Assembly (NCBI GenBank): GCA_025149125.1
Contig: CP102272.1
Span: 5,270,001 to 5,334,000, forward strand
DNA: 64,000 nt
Direction of reading: 5' to 3'
Source of the DNA: [Clostridium] asparagiforme DSM 15981
Lineage (GTDB): Bacteria > Bacillota > Clostridia > Lachnospirales > Lachnospiraceae
Under the pieces are notes generated by a model that was not told the origin of the DNA, did not search any database, and saw only the letters and a program-made list of their open reading frames with translations. Below, piece by piece: positions 1 through 7,338 of the stretch (position 1 is its first letter; each line of letters begins with the position of its first letter). A program made the translations under genes and the position numbers.

Positions 1-43
1 AAACGCAGGGAGTCCGCCAAAAACGGCAAAAAGGAGAGCTGAC

Positions 44-1153
44 ATGGAGACATTTTTTTATGTGGGAACCTACACACAGCCCATCCACTTCGGCACCGGG
101 GAGGTGCTTTTAGGAAAGGGCGGGGGCATTTACTGCATCGCCCTGGATCACGATACGGGTGCGGCCCGGGTGGTCCACGTTAACCCGTCTGTGCCCAACC
201 CATCCTTTCTCTGCTGTTCGGGCCAAGGATTTCTCTGGGCGGTCAGCGAGCTGAAGGAGTACGAGGGGATGGCGTCGGGAGCCGTCTCCTCCTTCCGCAT
301 CGACCGGGATTCCCTGGCTCTGGAGCGGATCAACACCGTGCCCACCATGGGGGAGGACCCCTGCTACGTGTCCGTGGCCCCGGAGTCCGGCCTGCTGTTT
401 GCGGCCAACTACTCCTCCGGCTCTTTGTCGGCGTTTCCGGTGAACGGGGACGGTTCCCTGGAACCCATACGCCAGCTGATTATCCGGTCCGGGTCCGGCC
501 CGGATGTGGGACGCCAGGAGGCCCCTCACGTCCACTGCGCCGTCCCCGTGCCTGGTATGGGCCGGATCATGGTCTGCGATTTAGGCACGGACCGAATCTG
601 TGAATATCCCATTTCCGCCGAAACCTCCCGGCTGCTCACGAACCAGGCGCGGGAAATTGCCGCTCCCGCGGGGAGCGGTCCCAGACATCCGGCGTTTTCC
701 GCCGGACTTGACATTTGTTACGTGTCCCTTGAGCTTTCCTCCGAGATTCTGGCCCTGCGGCGGGAGGGCTCCGGCTGGACGCCGTTTCAGACTGTGGATT
801 CCTACGACAAATCCCCGTCCCAAGGCCGTAATGCAGACAATCTCTGCGCGGATATCCACCTCACGCCGGACGGCAGATTCCTCTACTGCTCCAACCGCGG
901 GCGGGACTGCCTCTCCGCATTCGCCGTAGCCCCGGACGGAACCTTAAGCCACAGGGGCGATTTCCCGGCCAACGGGCGGACGCCCAGAAGCTTCTGTATT
1001 GATCCGTCCGGCGCTTATCTGCTCTGCGCCAACCAGGACTCGGACAACGTGTCCATTTTCCGGATCGCGCTGGAGGACGGAGGGCTGGAGCTGGCCGGGG
1101 CAGTGGATATTCCCACGCCGGTGAACGTTGTGGCGCTGCCGGAATTGGATTGA
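44..1153 (+). CDS. Lactonase family protein (6-phosphogluconolactonase-like beta-propeller)
   Basis: This 369-residue protein matches the seven-bladed beta-propeller lactonase family (YbhE/Pgl type). The better-known members hydrolyse 6-phosphogluconolactone to 6-phosphogluconate in the cytosolic pentose phosphate pathway. Visible family marks are PHVH near residue 163, a following DLGTDRI segment, and repeated blade motifs such as LTPDGRFLYCSNRG and DPSGAYLLCANQDSDNVSIF. No signal peptide is seen. The start is set by AAGGAG eight bases upstream of the ATG. It converges on the acetyltransferase gene, with a shared hairpin terminator between them. Activity on a different sugar lactone is possible, because the family is broad. 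Confidence 0.85.
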   Translation: METFFYVGTYTQPIHFGTGEVLLGKGGGIYCIALDHDTGAARVVHVNPSVPNPSFLCCSGQGFLWAVSELKEYEGMASGAVSSFRIDRDSLALERINTVPTMGEDPCYVSVAPESGLLFAANYSSGSLSAFPVNGDGSLEPIRQLIIRSGSGPDVGRQEAPHVHCAVPVPGMGRIMVCDLGTDRICEYPISAETSRLLTNQAREIAAPAGSGPRHPAFSAGLDICYVSLELSSEILALRREGSGWTPFQTVDSYDKSPSQGRNADNLCADIHLTPDGRFLYCSNRGRDCLSAFAVAPDGTLSHRGDFPANGRTPRSFCIDPSGAYLLCANQDSDNVSIFRIALEDGGLELAGAVDIPTPVNVVALPELD

Positions 1154-1162
1154 TAAAAACAC

Positions 1163-1212
1163 ACAGCCCTTTTTGCAGAGTGAATTGACCACGAATTTGC
1201 AAAAGGGGCTGT
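1163..1212. terminator. Bidirectional intrinsic terminator
   Basis: ACAGCCC(T)5GCA pairs with TGCAAAAGGGGCTGT across a loop of about 20 bases. A T-run follows on the plus strand and the A-rich left flank gives a T-run on the minus strand. It lies between two convergent genes and can end both transcripts. Confidence 0.75.
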
Positions 1213-1230
1213 TTTGATTGGATGTTGTGA

Positions 1231-1980
1231 TTATTTTTTCAGAATCCGCTTTAGGGTCGCTTCGTCCGGCAGATTTACCGTCTGGAAATTCCCTTTGTAG
1301 AATATAGCCCAGTTGTTGAACACGCAGGGCAGCCCCTTTGCTTTTTGCAGGGAATCCACATGGATGAAGGATACCGGGACGGCGTTCATTTCACAGTACC
1401 GTCTGATTCTTTCCAGATACTGGCAGATATAGGGGCATTGAAGGTTGTAATAGATGGTCAACTCCTGAGACTCGATTTTCCCCTGTTTCGCATTTGGAGC
1501 AAATCGGGGCTTTGTGCCATCCAGAGAGAGCGCAAGCAGATCGTACCCGTAATCAGTGGTATCCACAACCTCGAAACCGTATTTCTTGGCAAAGGACTGG
1601 TCGGAAAGCCAGGATTTCTGTTTGTCCGCCCCCAGCATGCAGATGCCGGACTTTCCCTTTTCTTTGGCGTCGGCCAGACAGTAGTCCATCAGAGCCTTCC
1701 CATAACCCTTCCCCTTGTGTTCGCCGGTGACCCACAGACAGTACAGATAGTAATAGTTGTCGCCGAGAACGGGAACCCAGGCGGTTTCAAGAGGGGCGTA
1801 TTCGATGAATACCACGGCTTTTTCATTTAATTTGCGGAAAACGTGCCCTTCCTCCAAGCGTTCGGAAAGCCATTGCCGCTTCGCCTCCACGCCCGGATGG
1901 GGCTTTTTGCTGCGGATGATACAGCATAAATGCTCATCCGCCAGGTTGTCGGTTGTCAGGTTTACAAAATCTGAGTTCAT
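1231..1980 (-). CDS. GNAT acetyltransferase with C-terminal YoaP-like domain
   Basis: The first ~150 residues form a GNAT fold that transfers an acetyl group from acetyl-CoA; the acetyl-CoA loop is visible as EHKGKGYGKALMDY near residue 92. The last ~90 residues match the YoaP-like thioredoxin-fold extension (YYNLQCPYICQYLERI carries a CPYIC pair of cysteines). This two-domain form is known from Bacillota as YoaP-type proteins of unknown substrate. The ATG is preceded by GAGGAACAAT. A small membrane protein gene lies 59 bases upstream on the same strand, so the two may be co-transcribed. Confidence 0.82.
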   Translation of the reverse strand: MNSDFVNLTTDNLADEHLCCIIRSKKPHPGVEAKRQWLSERLEEGHVFRKLNEKAVVFIEYAPLETAWVPVLGDNYYYLYCLWVTGEHKGKGYGKALMDYCLADAKEKGKSGICMLGADKQKSWLSDQSFAKKYGFEVVDTTDYGYDLLALSLDGTKPRFAPNAKQGKIESQELTIYYNLQCPYICQYLERIRRYCEMNAVPVSFIHVDSLQKAKGLPCVFNNWAIFYKGNFQTVNLPDEATLKRILKK

Positions 1981-2039
1981 ATTGTTCCTCGTTTCGATTG
2001 TTTTTGGATCAGGCGCAGTAGCCTGTGGCGGTTATAGCG

Positions 2040-2252
2040 CTACACCATCACAAAGGCGGTGTCTAAAAGAGCGGCAAGGCAGGAGGTGGTCAGGAAAACG
2101 CCTGCGCCCCCGAGCCAGACCGTAAACAGGATTGGGACGAAACTGAGCATTGTGATCGCTTCGTGAACGATTTCCGCCTGACAGGACGCCTGGATCAGGA
2201 GGAAGAGCCCCAAAATTACCGTTACCACATATCGTTTGGTTTTCAGGGACAT
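2040..2252 (-). CDS. Small hydrophobic protein, unknown function
   Basis: This is a 70-residue protein with two predicted membrane segments (about residues 8-24 and 36-66) and a short basic N-terminus (MSLKTKR), suggesting an inner-membrane hairpin with the N-terminus inside. I recognise no family. A GAAAGG element sits seven bases before the ATG. It is the first gene of a possible two-gene unit with the downstream acetyltransferase. Because it is small and not matched to a family, it could be spurious. Confidence 0.45.
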   Translation of the reverse strand: MSLKTKRYVVTVILGLFLLIQASCQAEIVHEAITMLSFVPILFTVWLGGAGVFLTTSCLAALLDTAFVMV

Positions 2253-2524
2253 CGTGGTGCCTTTCTTTGAAGCGTGGCGAGATGCAAACCGGGGCGTTTC
2301 TTATAGTTTAATTGTTGGCTGCGGAAAAGTCAAATCCGCGGGTATACTTGTGGGAATATGACATGACAGAATGCGAAATAAGGGCTTCCACAGACGCTCT
2401 CTTTGTGGTAGGATTAAGGAAATGTATCTCTTGTTACATTCGATTGCAGAGTTCTTCTGCAACGGTCTATGGCCAAATCGGCCGGGATTCACGTTTATCT
2501 CATTTCACATCTGGAGGAATGTCT

Positions 2525-3601
2525 ATGGAATTCAATCACAATCAGGAAACAGTTTTTTGCGGGGCGCAGATGGAGGCGGTCCGCTGGATGGAGCACCACC
2601 CGGAGGTGTTCGGGCCCTGCAGCGCAAGGGATGAGGTGTTGGCGGAGCTGGAAACGGACGAGGCGCTTTTTGCGGAGTATCAAAGGCTGTCACAGGGGTT
2701 AAAGGAGGAGTTTTTACACTTCTGTATGGGGGTGAACGGGATGCGGATCACCTATGATCCCATGTTTAAGTTTGTCTTTGATCCCGGAACGAAGCCGGAG
2801 CGGCTGGAGGAGTTCATCAGCCTCTGCCTTGGGGAGAAGGTAAAGATTCTCCAGGTGATTCCCAATGAATCCGGGCGGCTGACCGAGGGCGGGTCTCTGC
2901 TGGTGATGGATATTCTGGTAAGACTGGCGTCCGGGGCGTTGGTGAACGTGGAGATTCAGCGGGTGGGCTACCTGTTTCCCGGCGCCCGCTGCGCCTGCTA
3001 TTCCAGTGACCTGCTCATGCGACAGTATTCCCAGGTGCGGGAGGAGAAGCGCAGGGCCGGAGAACGGTTTTCGTATCACGATATCAAGCGGGTCTATACC
3101 ATTGTGCTGATTCAGAAAAGCACGGCTGAATTTCATCGGTGCCCGAAGGAGTATCTTCATTACGCGAGGCAGACCTTTAATACCGGCCTGGAGCTGGACA
3201 TGCTGCAGGAATACCTGCTGATCCCGCTTGACATTTTTCGGGAAAACCATCAAAATATAAGTAGAAAACTGGATGCATGGCTGCTGTTCATCGCCTCGGA
3301 TCAGCCATGGGACATCCGCGAAGTGATCGAGGCTTACCCCGAGTTTGCAGAGCTTTACCGGGAGGTATTTGACTTCCGGTATCATAAGAAGGAGCTGGTG
3401 AGTATGTATTCGGAGGCGTTGAGAATTCTGGATCAGAATACAGTGGAATTGATGGTGGAGTTGCAGCAGGAGGAGATTAAGGCGTTGAGGGAGAAGAACC
3501 TTCGGCAGGAGGCGGAGATGCGCAGGCAGGAGGCGGAAAACTTCAGGCAAAAAGAAGAAATCCTCCGCCTCCAAAAACTTCTCGATCAAAAGAACACTTA
3601 A
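2525..3601 (+). CDS. PD-(D/E)XK nuclease family transposase-like protein (Rpn type)
   Basis: This 358-residue protein matches the PD-(D/E)XK nuclease family called transposase or Rpn in annotations; characterised Rpn proteins promote RecA-independent recombination. The catalytic strand pair is readable as VMDILVRL followed by VNVEIQR, placing Asp and the Glu-X-Gln about ten residues apart. The C-terminal ~40 residues are a charged helix with MRRQEAE-type heptad repeats, probably a coiled coil. The frame is open further upstream, but GGAGG lies seven bases before the ATG at 2525, which fixes the start. It is a single gene with no inverted repeats found around it. Confidence 0.8.
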   Translation: MEFNHNQETVFCGAQMEAVRWMEHHPEVFGPCSARDEVLAELETDEALFAEYQRLSQGLKEEFLHFCMGVNGMRITYDPMFKFVFDPGTKPERLEEFISLCLGEKVKILQVIPNESGRLTEGGSLLVMDILVRLASGALVNVEIQRVGYLFPGARCACYSSDLLMRQYSQVREEKRRAGERFSYHDIKRVYTIVLIQKSTAEFHRCPKEYLHYARQTFNTGLELDMLQEYLLIPLDIFRENHQNISRKLDAWLLFIASDQPWDIREVIEAYPEFAELYREVFDFRYHKKELVSMYSEALRILDQNTVELMVELQQEEIKALREKNLRQEAEMRRQEAENFRQKEEILRLQKLLDQKNT

Positions 3602-3692
3602 AGACGCTCCCCACCAACAGTTCCGTTTATGTGGTCAAACGGTCGCGCCGATTTCAACAACCAACGTTGCATTAAAAATAGGAGCCGTCCCC

Positions 3693-4460
3693 ATGGATTT
3701 AAACTGTTTAAAAACAAAATGGTTGCAGGAGGAGCGCATCGCCCACATCCACGGATGGGATTTCTCCCATATTGAAGGGCGCTTTGAAGAAGGTCATGAC
3801 ATCCCCTGGAATTACGAAGCAATCGTGCGGCGGTATCTGTCGCCGGAGTCCAGGCTGCTGGATATCGATACAGGTGGCGGGGAATTTTTGTTGAGCCTGA
3901 ATCATCCCCCGGAAAACACCAGCGCAACAGAGGGCTATCCGCCCAACGTCAGCCTGTGTCAGTCGCTCCTGCCTCCTCTCGGAATTGACTTTCGGGAAGC
4001 CGACCGCTCCGATTGTCTGCCCTTTGACAGCCGCTCCTTTGATCTTGTGATCAACCGTCACGGCCGTTTTGACGCCCGGGAGTTATACCGCATTTTAAAA
4101 CCCGGCGGCTGTTTTGTGACGCAACAGGTGGGCGCGGAAAACGACCGCGAACTGGTCGATTTGCTGCTCCCCGGCACGAAACTGGCGTTCCCGGAGCAGT
4201 ACCTGGAAAAAGCGGTCCGGTCATTTACGGAGGCTGGATTTGAAATTTTGCAGTCCCGGGAAGCGTTCCCCAAAATCCGCTTTTACGATGTGGGCGCGCT
4301 GGTATGGTTTGCCAGGATTATCGAATGGGAATTTCCGGGATTCTCTGTGGAATCCTGTTTCAGCCAGCTGTGCCGGGCCCAAAATCTGCTGGACACAGAG
4401 GGCGTGATCGAAGCGTCCACCCACAGATTCCTGTTGGCAGCCGCGAAACCGGTCAGATGA
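3693..4460 (+). CDS. Class I SAM-dependent methyltransferase
   Basis: This 255-residue protein has a Rossmann-type SAM-binding fold. Motif I is LLDIDTGGGEFLLSL near residue 52; the later motif is FDLVINRHGRFDARELYRILKPGGCFVTQQVG. It resembles a family of small stand-alone methyltransferases in Bacillota whose substrates are unknown. AGGAG lies eight bases before the ATG. It precedes a truncated acetyltransferase relic by 41 bases. Confidence 0.8.
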   Translation: MDLNCLKTKWLQEERIAHIHGWDFSHIEGRFEEGHDIPWNYEAIVRRYLSPESRLLDIDTGGGEFLLSLNHPPENTSATEGYPPNVSLCQSLLPPLGIDFREADRSDCLPFDSRSFDLVINRHGRFDARELYRILKPGGCFVTQQVGAENDRELVDLLLPGTKLAFPEQYLEKAVRSFTEAGFEILQSREAFPKIRFYDVGALVWFARIIEWEFPGFSVESCFSQLCRAQNLLDTEGVIEASTHRFLLAAAKPVR

Positions 4461-4501
4461 GAAGCTGTAAACCGCAATCGGTAGAAAGTATCAGAAATTA
4501 T

Positions 4502-4732
4502 ATGAAAATCATTGAAATACAAGAAAGAACCCAATCCCTGCTGGAGATATGGGAGAATTCGGTGAGAGCGACACATCTGTTTTTGTCCGGCCCGGAAATC
4601 GAACAGATCAAGTCTTACGTTCCCCAGGCATTGGAAGCGATACCGCATCTGATTGTGGCGGTAAATGAAAACGAATCCAACCGGCGCGCCCTCCCGCCGG
4701 TTGGCGAAGGCGCGCCTCGCAGAAACAAATAA
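4502..4732 (+). pseudogene. Truncated GNAT acetyltransferase (N-terminal relic)
   Basis: The first ~58 codons read as a normal GNAT N-terminus, with the family signature WENSVRATHLFLSGPEIEQI and later LIVAVNENE. Where the acetyl-CoA core should begin the reading frame runs into unrelated GC-rich sequence carrying two GGCGCGCC octamers and stops after 76 codons. Full-length relatives are about 140-150 residues. No downstream half is present nearby, because a complete, different acetyltransferase gene on the other strand ends two bases away. A deletion or rearrangement is the likely cause. Confidence 0.65.
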
Positions 4733-4734
4733 TT

Positions 4735-5121
4735 TTAGTTTCTATCCTTGTCGATATAAAATGACTGCAATGATTTCTCTATTCCGAGTTTTTCATAAAA
4801 CCCTTCCGCTTCCGGCTGTGCGCCGAAAAACAGGGGCGTTGGAGTGAGATCGATAGCGCGCTGCATCAGCTCTCTCCCAATCCCCTGCTTTTGATATTCC
4901 TTCAGGACAAGCAGCTCCGTTATCGTGCCAAACAGATAGCCATCGCTCAGGATTCGGAGGCAGCCGACCAATTTGCTGCCGTGCCATGCGGTGATGTTGA
5001 TCGTTCTGTCAATGGCCTCCTGGATGCGCCTGACGTCATACGCACCGGGCCATACCTGATTTGCCATCTCAATCAAACATTCGGATTTCAGCTCTTGATC
5101 ATCGTTGATATAGTGAATCAC
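4735..5121 (-). CDS. GNAT family N-acetyltransferase
   Basis: This is a compact 128-residue GNAT enzyme. The acetyl-CoA-binding segment is LLVLKEYQKQGIGRELMQRA near residue 70, followed by the FYEKLGIEKS terminal motif typical of small acetyltransferases acting on amines. The start is GTG, chosen because AGGAGGGG stands six bases upstream. It ends two bases from the truncated acetyltransferase relic on the other strand. The substrate cannot be told from the sequence. Confidence 0.82.
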   Translation of the reverse strand: MIHYINDDQELKSECLIEMANQVWPGAYDVRRIQEAIDRTINITAWHGSKLVGCLRILSDGYLFGTITELLVLKEYQKQGIGRELMQRAIDLTPTPLFFGAQPEAEGFYEKLGIEKSLQSFYIDKDRN

Positions 5122-5262
5122 AGCATTCCCCTCCTGAATCCCTTTTATTTGAACCGCCCTTCAATCCGCAGGCCGGACTGCCGGATTGCCGCGCGTGTTC
5201 CTTTTTTTACCATCTTAAAGGCGGATTTCCAAAATGTCAAATCAATTTTTCCCGGAAATCCT

Positions 5263-6678
5263 CTAAGAAATGCAGCGAACCCGATCCTCGGAGACGGCGG
5301 TTCTTCCGTCACCCGTTTCCTCCTTTTTCAGCTCCCGGAACACGCGGCGCACGCAGAATACCGCCACCGCAAAGGAGACAACATCCGCAATGGGGCCGGA
5401 GTATAGGGTGCCCGTGACGCCCAGATAGCGGGGCAGGATCAGAGCCAGCGGAACGCTGAGAATAAAATCCCGCAGCAGTGACAGGCTCATGGAGAGCATC
5501 GGTTTTCCCAGGGACTGGAGAAAAATACTGCAGGCTTTCTGAACGCAGCAGAGGGCGATGGTACATAGAAACAGCCGGAAGGAAATCACCGCGAACTCAT
5601 TGTACAACCCGTTCTCGCTGCCGAATATCCGGATAATCGTTAACGGAAAGCACTCGAAACAGATCATGGCAATCAGGCCCACACATGCCTCGGCCGTCAT
5701 CATGACCGTGAAAATCCGGCGCACGCGGTCATGGCGTCCCGCGCCGTAATTATAGCCCACAATGGGCTGGGAACCGGCTGCGATCCCCACCACGATGGAT
5801 ACCACGATCTGGAACACCTTCATCACGATTCCCACCACGGTCAGCGGGATATCCGCGCCGTACCTGGAACGGGCTCCATAGATCACCAGCACGTTGTTCA
5901 TAACCACCATGATAACGACAATGGAAACCTGCGTTAAAAGGCTGCTGATCCCAAGAGGCATGGTCCGCCTCAGCAGCTCCCCATCCGGGCGGAAGCTGGA
6001 CCGTTTCAGGCGGAAGGATTTGGTGCGAAAGAGATAACCAGCCGCCAGCAATGCAGACACTAGCTGACCGGCCACCGTAGCCAAAGCGGCCCCGGCCATC
6101 CCCCAGTGTAGTACAAAAATCGCGATTGGGTCCAGCACTACGTTGATCGCACAGCCGATCAGGGTGGATAACATGGCGAACGCCGGACTGCCGTCGGCCC
6201 GAATCACGGAGTTCATGGCATTTGCAAACATAAAAAATGGAATTCCCATCACAATATAGCGGAAATACTCTCGGGCATAACCGATGTTGTTCTTCGTCGC
6301 TCCGAACGCCCAGAGCAGTTTATCCTGAAATACTGCCAGCAGCACGGTCAGGATCAGACCGGCGGCCACGATTACCGTCACTGCGTTTCCCACGCTGCGG
6401 TGCGCCCGCTCCCCGTCCCGCATGCCCTGGCAGATGCTCAGGAAAGCGGCGCAGCCGTCCCCCACCAGAAGCGCGATGGCCAGAGCGACAATGGTTACCG
6501 GAAATACCACGTTGGTGGCCCCGTTTCCAAGATACCCCACGCCCCGGCCGATGAAAATCTGATCCACAATATTGTACAGAGCCGATACCAGAAGAGACAT
6601 GATGCAGGGAATGGAAAACTTCAGCATCAGCGATCCCACCGGTTCCTCTGACAGATATCGGTTTGCTTGTTCATTCAT
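5263..6678 (-). CDS. MATE family efflux transporter
   Basis: This 471-residue, twelve-helix transporter belongs to the multidrug and toxin extrusion superfamily, which exports cationic drugs or metabolites using Na+ or H+ gradients. Diagnostic segments include NIVDQIFIGRGVGYLG, GDGCAAFLSICQG and VGIAAGSQPIVGYNYGAGR. The start is set by GGAGG ten bases upstream of the ATG at 6678. The frame stays open upstream through an attenuator leader to an ATG at 6798, which would give a 511-residue form. Expression is probably controlled by that leader hairpin. Confidence 0.88.
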   Translation of the reverse strand: MNEQANRYLSEEPVGSLMLKFSIPCIMSLLVSALYNIVDQIFIGRGVGYLGNGATNVVFPVTIVALAIALLVGDGCAAFLSICQGMRDGERAHRSVGNAVTVIVAAGLILTVLLAVFQDKLLWAFGATKNNIGYAREYFRYIVMGIPFFMFANAMNSVIRADGSPAFAMLSTLIGCAINVVLDPIAIFVLHWGMAGAALATVAGQLVSALLAAGYLFRTKSFRLKRSSFRPDGELLRRTMPLGISSLLTQVSIVVIMVVMNNVLVIYGARSRYGADIPLTVVGIVMKVFQIVVSIVVGIAAGSQPIVGYNYGAGRHDRVRRIFTVMMTAEACVGLIAMICFECFPLTIIRIFGSENGLYNEFAVISFRLFLCTIALCCVQKACSIFLQSLGKPMLSMSLSLLRDFILSVPLALILPRYLGVTGTLYSGPIADVVSFAVAVFCVRRVFRELKKEETGDGRTAVSEDRVRCIS

Positions 6679-6732
6679 ATGTTTGATTCCTCCTACGGTT
6701 TCTTTAAATGGGCGGTTGGATAACCCACTGTT

Positions 6733-6789
6733 AAAAAAGAAAAAGGCTGTATCCCTCCCGTGAATGGCCTTCACGAAAGAGCTACAACC
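6733..6789 (-). promoter_or_regulatory. Transcription attenuator hairpin in the MATE leader
   Basis: On the minus strand a ~20-bp imperfect stem (arms GGTTGTA and TACAGCC outermost, CGTGAA and TTCACG innermost, a short GGCCA-type loop) is followed at once by TTTTTCTTTTTT. It lies between the promoter at 6804-6832 and the MATE gene, so it would stop transcription before the gene unless disrupted. An open frame with ATG at 6798 crosses the hairpin and continues in frame into MATE, which would allow ribosome-dependent attenuation. Confidence 0.7.
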
Positions 6790-6803
6790 ATATTTCATTC
6801 CTA

Positions 6804-6832
6804 ACTATAACACATTTATCCAGCAGGTGTAA
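6804..6832 (-). promoter_or_regulatory. Promoter of the MATE leader
   Basis: TTACAC and TATAGT are separated by 17 bases, with a TGT in front of the -10 (extended -10). Predicted initiation falls at about 6797-6800, right at the leader ATG, so the leader peptide could be translated from an almost leaderless transcript. Confidence 0.6.
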
Positions 6833-6935
6833 GCGGGAAACTACACAAAAATTGCCTGACGTATATTTGTATACATTACACAATTTCCTCCATAAGCCGG
6901 CCGTCAATGCCGGCGGCATTCGTTGAGAATTTTCT

Positions 6936-7220
6936 TTATTTCAAGCGTTCCCGCCCTTCCCCTCCACACCGCCCGTTATTCTCCGGCAAAAAGGAATACT
7001 GGTACGCCCGGGACAGGACGCCGATCTCCTCCAACGCCCCCACAGTCCGGTAAACGGTGGCCAGCCCCAGCCCGGGGTCCTTTTTGCGGGCCTCATAGTA
7101 GATATCCTTGCAGCTCACCCATTTTCCTTCCAGAATCACATCCAAAAGCATCTTCCGCTGTTCCGTTACGCGCTTCCCACGCTTCTGCAGCTCGTCAATC
7201 ACCTGTTCCTTCTGCCACAT
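6936..7220 (-). CDS. Short Fur-family regulator lacking the metal-binding domain
   Basis: This 94-residue protein carries the Fur winged-helix DNA-binding domain (KRVTEQRKMLLDVIL, then GLGLATVYRTVGALEEIGVL as the recognition helix). It ends about where Fur proteins (normally ~140-150 residues) would begin the dimerisation domain with its His-rich metal sites and CxxC zinc motif; none of these is present. The gene follows feoB by 118 bases, with GAGGAGG before the ATG, so it is the last gene of the iron-uptake operon. It may regulate feo without sensing metal directly, or be a truncated remnant. Confidence 0.75.
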   Translation of the reverse strand: MWQKEQVIDELQKRGKRVTEQRKMLLDVILEGKWVSCKDIYYEARKKDPGLGLATVYRTVGALEEIGVLSRAYQYSFLPENNGRCGGEGRERLK

Positions 7221-7279
7221 GTCGGTTTCCTCCTCGCGTTATCTCCGGCTTTGCAGGGCCTTGTTTTTCTGTTTCGCCG

Positions 7280-7314
7280 CAGGCCGGATACCGGAAAATC
7301 CGGGAACCGGCCTG
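7280..7314 (-). other. Hairpin between feoB and the fur-like gene
   Basis: CAGGCCGG and CCGGCCTG form the outer arms with CCGGA and TCCGG nested inside. There is no T-run, so it is more likely an mRNA processing or stability element that tunes fur-like expression than a terminator. Confidence 0.5.
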
Positions 7315-7338
7315 TCAAAAGCGTTGGATCAATTCTGT

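Noticed and set aside
2312..2524. 71-codon upstream extension of the PD-(D/E)XK protein
   Set aside because: No ribosome site at the far ATG, while GGAGG fits the ATG at 2525; the extra residues do not belong to the family domain.
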